From Saitoella complicata NRRL Y-17804 (lineage: Eukaryota > Ascomycota > Saitoellomycetes > Saitoellales > Saitoellaceae), in contig NW_017566992.1 of the NCBI RefSeq assembly GCF_001661265.1, positions 1,162,892 to 1,226,891 of the forward strand: a stretch of DNA of 64,000 bases, given 5' to 3'. Below, piece after piece: positions 19,701 to 28,539 of this stretch. Under the pieces are notes generated by a model, which made no database searches, was not told where the DNA came from, and worked only from the letters and a program-made list of their open reading frames with translations. The translations under genes were made by a program, and so were the position numbers. Every line of letters starts with the position of its first letter. Within the stretch, counting starts at the first letter, position 1.

Positions 19701-20092
19701 GCATGCTGTGCATACGGATGAGCATGAGGATGCTGATGAGAATGATAAAGAGCAGGCGGACCAGGTTGCGGGTATATCGGTGACGGAGGAATTGCTGCCG
19801 CTGCTGCTGGGGCAGGCGCTGCATGCGGGATGTACTGCGGTGAAAACGATTGCGTGGTGGAAAGGAGGTAATGCCCAACCGTAGGAGGAACAGGACCTCC
19901 CCCTCCCGGCGGCGGCGCTGGATATCTCTGCGGCCCTCCATATGATCCATACCCTCCCATCAAGGGTATGGGTACGGGTACATCGTATCCCCGTCCGCCC
20001 TGCCCTTGTCCCCAAATGCCTCCCTGCCCAGACTCCTGGCCATCCCCGCCAACCCCAGGAGGAAAAGGCAGACGGTTCTGGTTGTAGGACAT
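16739..20092 (-). CDS. frq: FREQUENCY (FRQ)-like circadian clock protein
   Basis: A single exon of 1117 residues. Landmarks match FRQ in order: 'SDWFKEFN', then 'DSDSPYFAGKK' (~355-375); a coiled-coil block 'FRDIVDDLRLKNQRLRARLK' (~440-465); 'VEVRLGRRMSAKKRAELEEL' (~478-508); 'GWVYLNIITNLAHLHLMNVT' with 'EKFSTRLELSEDGG' (~548-600), equivalent to the conserved core next to the casein-kinase contact; 'FGPIVFFEGGICADYS' (~770); and 'VDNFVMSVRVAQT' (~870), like the FRH-binding end. FRQ is the negative arm of the fungal clock: it dimerises, binds CK1 and the helicase FRH, and inhibits the White Collar complex. The N-terminal ~340 residues are Pro/Gly/Gln-rich and residues ~618-660 are Gly/Ser repeats, both lineage-specific. 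The usual 'IRWRGG' reads 'MIRGRMG' here. Basic clusters (TRKRQRE) can serve as NLS. Confidence 0.82.
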   Translation of the reverse strand: MSYNQNRLPFPPGVGGDGQESGQGGIWGQGQGGRGYDVPVPIPLMGGYGSYGGPQRYPAPPPGGGGPVPPTVGHYLLSTTQSFSPQYIPHAAPAPAAAAAIPPSPIYPQPGPPALYHSHQHPHAHPYAQHAPPQAPISLPPISLPQYPSFPPLPTYATQPSPYQAPDTQGGSSGSPPPIIYPNAQPATPFTFAPKLLDNYAVPQPPMTHTTAAIAPPPTRQESNSRRTRSSSKFSNPPYIGNRRSRGPGSIRSSGNNINGQLGTPDPTRSSPEHDLNNTSQDADASVESDGESSFPEFEKQTVGGGATDSNGTRSGDESSGTGSGGDSGSGSIGTGMGSGVSGMTKSTKSDWFKEFNGNVRANNSKSKFPSDSDSPYFAGKKVGDDTSMSSQQHHGQHPSNLKAPALQKSLSKRGQVQVQGKAGGIREEGSSSDPSSSNFRDIVDDLRLKNQRLRARLKKMEKASMASVTGKQSGGIKGLVEVRLGRRMSAKKRAELEELMRGFVANIDTESEAEESLPASPDTEDELRMRQVVSRIEDLVTANKELQGADTHGWVYLNIITNLAHLHLMNVTLPFVRAAVEKFSTRLELSEDGGMIRGRMGVLERGASETPSLESGERSAGESGSGSGSGSSRGSGCGRGSGSGSGGKTMGSGSNTGSGSGAATSAPSTLSRSRSIFSSVIGQEQTPITVTSAGAHGEVGQTQTLSMGKTEKARETGSKKAEAWLSGAASVAKGPLPAMPPNMQRPMLATRREKAQDSGEETTTEEEDKDFGPIVFFEGGICADYSREKGKMPRDISYERATEDVIGLRSDEDDAKLPLTSREALMALPAVEEMDVPDLVVDDGSTSLATEVGEEPFEFVLYGDDVRAVDNFVMSVRVAQTPRHVEIFEKKLLEPSVSMFKERRVSGLSPMGTLPLLNHDAIADEIDQHVARLADSGHSGISSDDMDVDMDMASSSAASNAGADLCDRSGSMGPPISTRKRQRESSMVDVSPAGGKTRRNRIEESAMGRAARREEERVRLVRDAWNNATPNASQTPTPYMSRTPQIGMHLPAAASMQTLDVNAFTSAYQEIRNAMEERVRAAREALSNNLAYDEVLNKNEHSAPSLSSSNDSEIAI

Positions 20093-20527
20093 TGCTTCAC
20101 GAAGCGCCTATCTTCGTTGCTTGCGGCGGGTCTATGCTCCGGGTGGGAGTAGATGTTGGTTCGTGTATGCCTTGATCTACTGTGCCCCACGGAGCCTACT
20201 CGGGTATGCTCATTACGGGGCGAGTCCTGTCCTTGCGGTGGAGGTTTCTCGAATGCCGCGATCGATCCCGGGGGTTGTGGCACGTCCTGGAGATCGGGAA
20301 GCGATGGCGGGACTTACGAGTGCGAAAAGACGGCAAAAGTGAGAATAAACGAGAGAAGAAAAGTCAATGGTCGAGCTGCAACTCTACACAGCAAGCTGCG
20401 CTGATACGCCCTCTCATGGTCCCCCCATGCACCACCGCTGCACCCGGCCGCAACGCCCGCCTCCTATGCGCATGACGAGCAATAACAGATCGAGATCAGC
20501 TCAGCCAATTCGATCCCTTCCCTTACT
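20093..20527. other. Intergenic, ~435 bp, divergent promoter (FRQ / class V PLP gene)
   Basis: This is the shared upstream region of the FRQ homologue and the Egt2-like gene. It contains a GATCGATCCC stretch near 20262 and GATC-type repeats that could be light-responsive (WCC sites often contain GATCG), but I would not claim a functional element from this alone. Confidence 0.4.
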
Positions 20528-21949
20528 ATGGCCGGCCAGTTACAATTCGGCCGCTCACTGCGCTCAGAGTTTTACTTCGATGATGACTACATCTCCCTTA
20601 ATCATGGTTCGCAATCCTCCTCTCTCCTCTTGATCTACTCCGTCTTACTTGTAATTCTAAGGATCTTATGGCACGTATCCACGCTCAGTAGGCGATGAAT
20701 ACAAGAAAATCCAAAGTGAGGCTGAATCGCGCCCCGACCTCTTCTTCCGCCGTCGGTATCCCAAGGAGCTTGTTCAGTCTCGCCAGGCCCTCTCCACACT
20801 CCTCAATTGCCCAGTCGACGAACTCGTGCTGGTCCCGAATGCGACATCCGGGGTGAATGCAGTCCTCCGCTCCCTACACTGGGAGCGCGGTGATAAGGTA
20901 TTGTACATGAGTACCATCTATGGCGCTTGTGAACGGGCATTAGTCTACATCGCCGACACCCGAGGCGTGGAACTCGTCCGCCTGGACGTAACTTATCCTC
21001 TCCCCGACAATACTGTGATGGATATCGTCAAGGAATCCCTCGACCTCCACAAGGGAACCATCAAACTCGCCCTCATCGACGCAGTCTCCTCCATGCCTGC
21101 CGTCCGCGTCCCGTGGGAACGGCTCTGCGTCTTGTTCCGGGAATACGGTGTCTTGAGTCTCGTCGATGGCGCACACGCGATTGGGCAAATCCGCGTTGAT
21201 TTGGAGGCTGCTAACCCGGATTTCTTTGTAACGAATGCTCATAAATGGTTCGATCCTTTGCCTGACCTTCGCGTGGATGGCTGACGAAAAGATTAAAAAG
21301 GCTATACTGCCCACGTGGACTCGCGGCTTTCCATGTGCCGAAACGGCACCAGCATCTCATTCATCCCGTTCAGATATCACACGGGTATGTCTCTCCGTCG
21401 ACATCTTCGCTCTACACTCCGATTGCTTCGGGTAACCCGAGTACGTTCTTGAATGAATTCGAGTGGCCTGGGACACAGGACTTTGCTGGGTACCTCACCA
21501 TCCCGGCCGCTATCGAGCGCCGGAAGAAACTTGGTGGCGAGGAGAAGATCATGGACTATTGCAACACTCTCGCGAAGGAAGGCGGGAGGCGGGTCGCGGA
21601 GATGTGGGGTACGGAAACGATGGAATGCGACGCCGCGGACTTGGCGACGGCAATGATCAACGTCCGACTCCCCCTCTCCGACGATATCGGCATCAACTCG
21701 ACGGAGGCGGAAAGGGTCGTGCAAGGGATCTACGACGCAATGCTCGAACGGAACTGTTTTGCTCCAGTGTTCAAGCATGGAGGACGGTGGTGGATTAGGT
21801 TTAGTGCACAGGTTTATAATGATGCTACGGATTTTATGTATGTGGCGGGGGTGATGGGGGAGTTATGTGAGATAGCCCGTAAAGGGCAGCTGGCTGGGCC
21901 TAGAGAAGAGGAGGTGGAGACAGCGATGAAGACGGATACGGATGAGTAG
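20528..21949 (+). CDS. Class V PLP-dependent enzyme, Egt2 (hercynylcysteine sulfoxide lyase)-like
   Basis: Three exons, join(20528..20606,20662..21247,21301..21949), give 437 residues. The protein opens with 'FYFDDDYISLNHGSYGTYP' and has 'NATSGVNAVLRS', 'YGACERAL', 'IDAVSSMPAVRVPWE' and 'DGAHAIGQI'. The PLP lysine lies in 'NAHKWLYCPRG', created across intron 2. The class V fold includes isopenicillin-N epimerase-like, cysteine desulfurase-like and Egt2 proteins. The layout and 'VPKRHQHLIHPVQISHGY' closely resemble fungal Egt2, which cleaves the C-S bond in the last step of ergothioneine synthesis. EGT1 is not in the window, so pathway membership is inference. Intron 1 interrupts the Gly of 'LNHGS', intron 2 the Trp after the PLP lysine. 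Confidence 0.85.
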
Positions 21950-22184
21950 ATGGAGATACCAGGGATACCGGAGATACCCTTGATCAATATCACGTAGAGT
22001 GGTAGACATATGCACCACAATGCGATGCCAGCGATAATAAACTTCTTCATTCCAAATCGTACAAAATCTCTCGTGTATATCCTGCACTCCCTCACCGCCT
22101 GTTCGTTTGCCTCACGACACCACACAACTACACACGCCAACATCAGAATAACTCCCCATCAACGTTCTCCAACACTGTACGGAG

Positions 22185-22417
22185 CTACCTCTTCATCGGA
22201 ACTCCCGGAGGAACAGTCTTGCCGGACTCCTTGGGGCAGGTGCACTGCTTGTCAGCGGGGACCTGGGACATAACTACCCAGCACCACATCAGCACACATC
22301 CCAGACATGAGCTCGAGCTCGAGGAGGATGGGAAGAGAACGCACCTTGCTCAGCGTGAGCACCGCATCCAGACCAGGACTGGCCGGAGCACTTGGGGCAT
22401 TGGGCAGGGAAGCACAT
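22185..22417 (-). CDS. Conserved 53-residue Cys-rich fungal protein
   Basis: Two exons, complement(join(22185..22273,22345..22417)), missed by simple ORF finding because each exon is short. The product starts 'MCFPAQCPKCSGQSWSGCG' and continues AHAEQVMSQVP, then 'ADKQCTCPKESGK' and a short Pro-rich tail. This matches the widespread small eukaryotic protein of the pattern MC.P..C..C...SW.GCG.H...V....P...QC.C, for which I know no established function. Its cysteines (CxxC, CG.H, C.C) could bind a metal. The 71-nt intron has GTGCGT and GGTAG signals, and the junction falls in the Val of 'QVMS'. It is convergent with the Egt2-like gene and divergent from the PhoD-like gene. Confidence 0.85.
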
Positions 22418-22800
22418 GATTATTGACGTATGGATTGGATTGGAGGACCTTGTGGGTGACAGCGGCTTCTTATGGGTGTTCGACGGCGATTAAAGTTTAG
22501 TGCGCGGCGATCGTGAGGCGATGCCGTTCGGCGTTTGGAGCCGCGAGGGTCGGTGTTTGGTGGGAGGAGAGTGGAGGAGGGAAAGGCCATGAGAAGAGTG
22601 GGACATCGTGGTCAGTTGGAGAGAAATGACCTGGATGTACTTGAGTGCCGAAGAACTGCGAAGACGGCAGCACCTTGGTCATGACGTCGGGACCCTGCTG
22701 TCTGGCTGCAGTCGCGTGCATGGGCTTCATCTGTGTCCAATAATTCCCTCGATATTCCAAACAGCAACACCATCGATCTGCCCGGTTTTTTGCAATTGCA
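22418..22800. other. Intergenic, ~380 bp, divergent promoter
   Basis: This is the upstream region of both the Cys-rich small protein and the PhoD-like gene. No TATA box is evident; a minus-strand open frame here has no supportable protein. Confidence 0.5.
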
Positions 22801-24796
22801 ATGGCATTCGACGGCGAAAGAATCCTCAAGGTGACAGCAGGGGTTGCAACCGTGCTCCTTCGCGCCTTTTCCTATCTCTTCCTCCGATGGGTAGAATATC
22901 TCTTGGCTCTTGCGAGTTCGCAAACTGACGAGGTATCTTACAGATTCCTGGTGGCTTGGTATGGAAGGTCATCCTGTTTTGTTGGCTGTTTTTTGTTATG
23001 TCGTTTTTCATGCTCGTCGGAAACGACATCATGAAGGCCGACACCGAAGTGCCAAAGTTGAAGCTCGAGCCGCCGTCGGCACAGGTATCGGACGAGGAAG
23101 ACGAGACAGACGTCGCGCATTCCACAGCACGAGAAGAATCGGATATTCGTTCAAGGAAAAAGCTCCGAGGTTACTCCGTCCATCGCCGCGGCACAATTGC
23201 TCCCGCCCAAACCATCGTCCACTCCTCCCGCCCCTCCATCATCAAAACCCTACTCTTCGGCCACCCACACCCAAACCCCCTCCTCACCTTCCTCACACTA
23301 GCAGCAAACGCCCTCTGTCTCGTCATGGTCCTCGACCTAACCTTCCAACTCCAGTTCTTCTGGCCTTGCGATGATCTCGCGTTTCATCGCGTGGGCTATG
23401 TCGGTCCTTCCAGCGCACGTTTGCAAATCCGGGATCCGAGTGGAAAGAGCTCGGTTGGCATGAGGCTCCGGGAGGCAAATACAAGCTCGCCATTTATGAT
23501 GGGTCCGAAGTTCGAGGGGCTGGATGCTAGCAATGATTATGTGGGTTGGGTTGAGTTGACTGGGCTGGATGCTGATACGACGTATGAGTATACGATGTCG
23601 AATGGGAATCGTGGATCGTTCAAAACGGCGCCGCCGACAGGTGCTTCTGGGAAGTGGACGTTCTCTTCTACGTCTTGTATCATTCCCGGTTTCCCTTACC
23701 GGGGGTTCGGCCGTGATCCCCTCGAGATTGAAGGGTTTGATTATGTCCGTCAACAACTCGATGAAGAGGAGATCGAGTTCATGTTGTTCCTTGGCGACTG
23801 GATCTATGCCGATGTCCCACACTTCGCCGGCGACAGTGTGGAAGACTATCGTCAGAAATACCGACAAACATACTCGAGTCCCCAGGTCCGAAGTGTACTG
23901 GGGCGACTGCCTATGATGCACGTGTATGACGACCACGAGATCAAGAATAACTGGGACAAGCATGAAAACTATGGTAGGTCATTGTGAGGTTGGTCAAAAA
24001 CGTTGTTGATGAATTGCCCACAGAGTATGCCGCTGCTATGAACCCCTGGCACACGTATCATCATTCCGTTAACCCTCCTGCGCTCGGGCACAACCAGACC
24101 TATTATACGTTCACCCGCGGTGATTCGGCTTTCTTCCTTATGGACACTAGGCGATACCGCTCGCTTAACACTCAAGTCGACGGACCAGAGAAAACCATGC
24201 TCGGCCTCGAACAGCGCGAGGCTTTGCTTCACTGGCTGCAAGAGAGTGAGGACCAGGGCTTCGTATGGAAATTCGTCATCTCCAGCGTCCCCTTCACCAA
24301 AAACTGGCGCGGCCCAGACGGCGAAAAGGACACCTTCGGCGGCTTCCTCTACGAGCGCTCCCTCCTCCTCGATGCCATGGACCGCGTCTCAAACGTAATC
24401 GTTCTTTCCGGTGACCGCCACGAATTCGCAGCGACAGCGATCAGGGAACATGTTGTCGAGTTCTCCACGTCGCCTTTGAATCAGTTTTATCTCCCGATTA
24501 GGACGTATTCGCAGGCGACGGAGGATGATGAGGATCAGGTTCTGGCGTATTTGCCGGATGGGAATCATAAGTTTGGGTTGTTCGGTGTCGATACGACGGA
24601 TAAGAATAAGCCTACGTTAAAGTTTAGGTTGATTAATGATGGGGAGGAGACGTGGAATATTCAAATTAATGGCACGAGACCGGGGGAGAAGATCAAGGGA
24701 CCGAGGATTCATGGGAAGAAGGATGTCGGGGGACCTGTGGAGAAGGCTGAGGCTGAGGCAGGTGATTGGATTCAGGAAGAGCTCGGCGACAGGTGA
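22801..24796 (+). CDS. PhoD-like metallophosphatase, membrane-anchored
   Basis: Three exons, join(22801..22890,22944..23973,24024..24796), give 630 residues. The first exon ends inside the membrane region and the splice gives 'SYLFLRWIPGGLVWKVILF'. Predicted membrane segments are ~8-30, ~35-55 and ~138-165. A PhoD-type domain follows: 'TFSSTSCIIPGFPY', 'EFMLFLGDWIYADVP', 'MMHVYDDHEIKNNWDKHENY', 'FFLMDTRRYRS', 'FVISSVPFTKNW' and 'VIVLSGDRHEFAAT'. The Asp/His residues are the expected metal ligands. Bacterial PhoD hydrolyses phosphodiesters and monoesters. Fungal relatives with this N-terminal membrane region are conserved, but the substrate is not known to me. The catalytic part faces either the lumen or the outside, which cannot be decided here. 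Confidence 0.9.
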
Positions 24797-24952
24797 GAAG
24801 TTTTGAAGTTAACCCCGTGGGGTAAAGATATATGATAACGCAATTAGATAGCAAGATTGCGTGATAATGTTAGAGTAAAAAAGAACGTAAGAAGAAACAC
24901 CGGCGAACCAAACCCATATACGTAATCGTACCCAAATCAATTTCTATCATGA
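24797..24952. terminator. Shared 3' region of two convergent genes
   Basis: This is the ~155-bp AT-rich gap between the stops of the PhoD-like gene (+) and the ARO8-like gene (-). It must hold both polyadenylation regions, and ATATATGATAA-type AT-rich signals are visible at about 24828-24840. Confidence 0.45.
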
Positions 24953-26644
24953 TCAGTTCTCAATAAAGAACTCGCGAACGACCTTCCCAAACCTCTTGAC
25001 GGCCTCCTTCATGTCCTCCTCGCTGGAACTTGAGAATGCCAACCTGAAGTATCCAGCGCCACCCCTCTCCTTCAAAACGCTCTCATCAGCCGCAAAGAAC
25101 TTGCCGGGTACGAGAAGGACCTTGGCATCAATCAACTTCTGCCACAACTGATCCATCAACGCAACGCCGCCATCACCCCTCACCTCAACCTCACCAGTCT
25201 TCTCATCGATGATAGAAGATTCAAATTGAGGGTGACGTGCGATATCAACCTTGCACCACACAAACATCCCACCAACAGGCGGCACGAATGTCACAAGAGG
25301 ATCCTCCCTCTCCCTCCACACACTCGTATACCCAAACTCCTCCTCACCCTCGCCAACCCTCAATACCTCCTTCGGCCTGAACTCTTCTTCGAGAGCCTGA
25401 CACGCCTGATCACGTCTCTTCGTGTACTCCCTCCTAATCCCCTTCAACCATTCAATCCACCCCTGCTGTCCCCATTCCTCAACGAGCAGCTTCCCAATAA
25501 GAACTTGTGCGAAGCCGGAGGGTTGTTGCGTGCTGACTTCTGAGGCACGGAGGAGGCGTTCAACGAAGAGTGGGGAGGAGGTGATCCAGCCGCAGCGGGA
25601 ACCGGGTGCGATGACTTTGGAGAAGGAGTCGATGCGGAGGACGCGGCCTTGGGTGTCGAATTGGAGGTAGGAGGGGGAGAGGGTGTCAATCCAGGAATCA
25701 TCGGCGGCGGCGGTGGTGGTGGTGGGGCTGAGGGAGTCGGAGGCCTGCCATTGCGGCATTTGGAGGAAGTAGTATGGGTCATCTTCGATTATCAGGACGT
25801 CGTATTTGTCACACACCTCCATGACTTCTTGACGGCGTTTACGGCCGATGGTTGAGCCGGTAGGGTTTTGGCCGACGGGGACGGTGTAGAGAACACGAGG
25901 ACGTGGTCCGCGGGCGTCGTCCCAGTTCCTCAGGACATCCTCGAGGCTAGTCGCGATGATTCCCTCGCCGTCCATCTTGACCGGCACGGGTGAGATACCC
26001 ATAGGGAACCCAGTCTCGATCGCGGTTGGGTAGGTGAATTCCTCGCAGAGGAAGTTGTCACCGCGTTCGCAGACCATCATGAGGATTTTGTTGAGGGCGT
26101 CTGTTGATCCGCAGCACATGATGACATCCCAGTCTTCGTAAGCGGGTTTGTATACTCTCGCGGTGAAATCTTTGACGAATTTGAGGAGGTAGTCGAGACC
26201 TTGGGCTTGGCCATACTGCAGGGCGGTAGCGAGTTGGATGGGGGATTTGCCGTTGGAGTATTTGGGGATGGTGATATCGCTGTCTGCTGTCGAATCAGCC
26301 TTCTGCGTGTTACGGAAGAACGACAGCAATGGGTTCGAAGCCTTCGTGGGGATCGCGGCTTCCGTATAGTGATGCGACGACTGCACCTGTGCCGAGAACT
26401 GGTCGTATGGGAAGTAATCCGGGTGCGGCAATCCACCGGCCAATCCGATCATCCCAGGAATGAACATATACGGCCAAATACTCTTCAACGGAGAGTTCCT
26501 CCTGCTCTTTGCCAACAAGCTCAGGTGATGAGACATGTCAATGGCCTTCGGCTTCTTTCCCTCGAAAGTGGCATGTTTCTCGTTGATCGACTCGGCGAGC
26601 GCGGCAGCCATCTCGTCTGTCCTAAAGAATGACTGAGGCGACAT
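24953..26644 (-). CDS. ARO8: Aromatic amino acid / 2-aminoadipate aminotransferase (fold type I, ARO8-like)
   Basis: A single exon of 563 residues. The N-terminal 'MIGLAGGLPHPDYFP' is the family signature. 'ALQYGQAQGLDYLLKF', 'CGSTDALNKILMM', 'YTVPVGQNPTGSTIG', 'VLIIEDDPYYFLQMP' and 'RIDSFSKVIAPGSRCGW' (Lys of 'SFSK' is the PLP Schiff base) are all present. Fungal ARO8-type enzymes transaminate phenylalanine, tyrosine and tryptophan and also act on 2-aminoadipate and kynurenine, so they serve aromatic synthesis, lysine synthesis and catabolism. A loop of about 25 residues rich in Thr/Ala is inserted before 'TLSPSYLQFDTQG'. The start is uncertain: a TATA-like TTTATATC lies only ~5-15 bp upstream of the first ATG, so Met12 (26611) may be used. 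Confidence 0.9.
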   Translation of the reverse strand: MSPQSFFRTDEMAAALAESINEKHATFEGKKPKAIDMSHHLSLLAKSRRNSPLKSIWPYMFIPGMIGLAGGLPHPDYFPYDQFSAQVQSSHHYTEAAIPTKASNPLLSFFRNTQKADSTADSDITIPKYSNGKSPIQLATALQYGQAQGLDYLLKFVKDFTARVYKPAYEDWDVIMCCGSTDALNKILMMVCERGDNFLCEEFTYPTAIETGFPMGISPVPVKMDGEGIIATSLEDVLRNWDDARGPRPRVLYTVPVGQNPTGSTIGRKRRQEVMEVCDKYDVLIIEDDPYYFLQMPQWQASDSLSPTTTTAAADDSWIDTLSPSYLQFDTQGRVLRIDSFSKVIAPGSRCGWITSSPLFVERLLRASEVSTQQPSGFAQVLIGKLLVEEWGQQGWIEWLKGIRREYTKRRDQACQALEEEFRPKEVLRVGEGEEEFGYTSVWREREDPLVTFVPPVGGMFVWCKVDIARHPQFESSIIDEKTGEVEVRGDGGVALMDQLWQKLIDAKVLLVPGKFFAADESVLKERGGAGYFRLAFSSSSEEDMKEAVKRFGKVVREFFIEN

Positions 26645-27302
26645 GACTGAGATATAAAGAGCAAGGATGGAGGAGGAGGAGGACGAGTATTTTCGAGGCC
26701 TGTGTAAGGAAGATCTCCCGGTTCAATGTTGTCCTGATAAAGCAGGTAGCTGCACAGCGCCACCCACCTACCGTCGGCGCCGCAGTAGGGCCGGGTTGCC
26801 GAAAGGCGAGCACCGTGAGCACAGGCGCAAAACCATCATCAAATTTCCAATAGAGCTATAGCTATTTTTAGTCTCATAAGGAACGTCAGGTTTACAAAAA
26901 CAAGGTTTGGCCTCAGGCAAGCCATGCTCATGTAACCTCATCGAAACCGCGGTCCTCGGATGTTTCATAACCTCAATGGGGTCAATGAAGGCATCAACTA
27001 CCAGCGGCCCGGTGCAAAAGTTGCCTAGACTTGGCACTTTTCTGCGCAGCCCCAGTGCGGCCCGCTAAGATTTCGAAATCTTCCCACGGACCGACATCGG
27101 ACATCAGCTGGGACTCCGAGAGCAAGGCCAAAAAAGGCCAAACCCCGTTTTCGTCACAACCAAAGAGATATAAAGAGCAACTCCTTCCCCTCCATTTTTT
27201 GAACATCAACCACTGCTCTTTTTCTCGGCTTCAATAAGCTACTCTTCGGTCATTCAACACAACACTCACTCTCTTCTCTCACTCTCTCCGACACCATATC
27301 AG
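26645..27302. other. Intergenic, ~660 bp, divergent promoter (ARO8-like / cupin)
   Basis: This holds the upstream regions of two divergent genes. A TATAAAG box at 27169 serves the cupin gene. A pyrimidine-rich stretch (27230-27300) just before its ATG is typical of strongly expressed fungal genes. No gene is seen. Confidence 0.6.
27169..27175 (+). promoter_or_regulatory. TATA box of the secreted cupin gene
   Basis: TATAAAG lies 134 bp upstream of the ATG at 27303 and is followed by a CT-rich leader, which suits a strong regulated promoter. Confidence 0.6.
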
Positions 27303-28073
27303 ATGGCTCCTCTTACTCGCATCATCTCCCTTCTCGCTCTGGCCGTTGCCGCGGTGCCCAGCTTGGCCGCTCCCGCTGCTGGTGGAAACACGAGCGCCGA
27401 AATCGTCGCCCTCGAAACCGCTGCCACGGCCGTCGACCGTATCAATATTCTCGGCGATGACTCCGACTTTGTCTTCAACTTCCTCGACCCCAACCAGCCT
27501 GCCGCCAAAGGTGACGGTGGTAGCATCGTCCGCGCCAACCGCAAGAACTTCCCCGCTTTGATCGACAACGGTATCTCCATGGCCGTAGGGTTCATCGGTC
27601 CCTGTGGATTCAATACGCCTCACATCCACCCCCGCTCCTCAGAGCTCTCCTACTCCGTCAACGGAACCTTCCTCACCGGTATATTTCCCGAGAACGGGGC
27701 TCGCTTGGTCATGAATAACATCACTGGTGGAGAGGCCACCATCATCCCCGCTGGGTCCATGCACTTCCAAGCCAACCTCGGCTGTGAGACGGTTCAGTTC
27801 GTTTCAGGCTTCCCCAGTGAGGACCCTGGTGCTTTGCAGATTGCGCAGGGTTTAGCGATGTTTGAAGATGATATTTTGTTGGCTACGTTCGGGTTGAGTG
27901 CTGAAGATACGTACGCACTCGAAGCTCTTAAAGCTGGTATTCCGGCGACTGTCGCGCTCGGTCTTCAAGAGTGCCGTGCTAGGTGTGGCCTTAACCCACC
28001 CCCGTCCTACTCCATGTCATCTAGCAGCAGTGCGCCGCCTAGCGCCGCTTCCACCGGTCACTCCGACTACTAA
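27303..28073 (+). CDS. Secreted cupin (germin/spherulin-like)
   Basis: A single exon of 256 residues. A signal peptide ('RIISLLALAVAAVPSLAAPA', cleavage near 20-22) is followed by one cupin domain. Motif 1 is intact ('GFNTPHIHPRSSELSYSVNG', with HxH and Glu ligands) and motif 2 is intact ('GEATIIPAGSMHFQANLG', with the fourth His). All four metal ligands for Mn/Fe are therefore present. Relatives include spherulin 1, germins and fungal secreted cupins; some are oxalate oxidases or superoxide dismutases, but enzymatic activity cannot be assigned here. The C-terminus has a Ser-rich stretch ('SMSSSSSAPPSAAS') without a clear hydrophobic GPI tail. Codon choice is strongly biased, consistent with high expression. 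Confidence 0.92.
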   Translation: MAPLTRIISLLALAVAAVPSLAAPAAGGNTSAEIVALETAATAVDRINILGDDSDFVFNFLDPNQPAAKGDGGSIVRANRKNFPALIDNGISMAVGFIGPCGFNTPHIHPRSSELSYSVNGTFLTGIFPENGARLVMNNITGGEATIIPAGSMHFQANLGCETVQFVSGFPSEDPGALQIAQGLAMFEDDILLATFGLSAEDTYALEALKAGIPATVALGLQECRARCGLNPPPSYSMSSSSSAPPSAASTGHSDY

Positions 28074-28466
28074 GGATCCCAGAACGTCCGACGATGATTG
28101 CAACTACTAGCTGCCATCATGATTAGCCGCACTTTTTCTTTGTTTTTCTTTTTCTTTTTGTTTGAAGTTTCGTTCAGGTCTGAACGCGGGAGTTTGGGCC
28201 GGTGTGGGAAGGACTTTCTTAGTAATTAGCAATGTTCACTCCTTGCTTGCTACATACCGGGTCGCCGAAAGTTTCCTTCCCACGGTAGTTATTGACTGCA
28301 ATATTCCGAGGACGTCTGAAGACGATGAAAGACAGAAAATGAACATCGAATGAAACCCAATACTCTAGGCAGCTGTAGCAGTGACCTGTACGCCTACGCC
28401 TTGAGCTAGAGCAGATCAAAATTGCTTGAGAACAATATGTTTTGAACGGAATATAGCTTATCCAAT
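28074..28466. other. Intergenic, ~390 bp
   Basis: This is the 3' flank of the cupin gene with a T/C-rich run (28131-28160), then the 5' flank of a tRNA gene. No coding sense is seen. Confidence 0.55.
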
Positions 28467-28539
28467 GACCTGCTGGCCCAATGGTTAAGGCGCTTGACTA
28501 CGAATCAAGAGATTCCAGGTTCGAGTCCTGGGTGGGTCG
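28467..28539 (+). tRNA. tRNA-Arg (anticodon ACG), copy 2
   Basis: A 73-nt intronless tRNA identical in sequence to the copies at 15494 and 59419. It has the anticodon loop CTACGAA, intact A and B boxes, and a short T-run (ATTTTG) just after the gene. The 5' flank TTATCCAAT is shared with the other copies. Confidence 0.96.

Noticed and set aside
21814-22143. 109-codon minus-strand frame with a hydrophobic stretch, beside the Egt2-like gene.
   Set aside because: It overlaps the 3' end of the Egt2-like coding region, lacks a good start context and family motifs.
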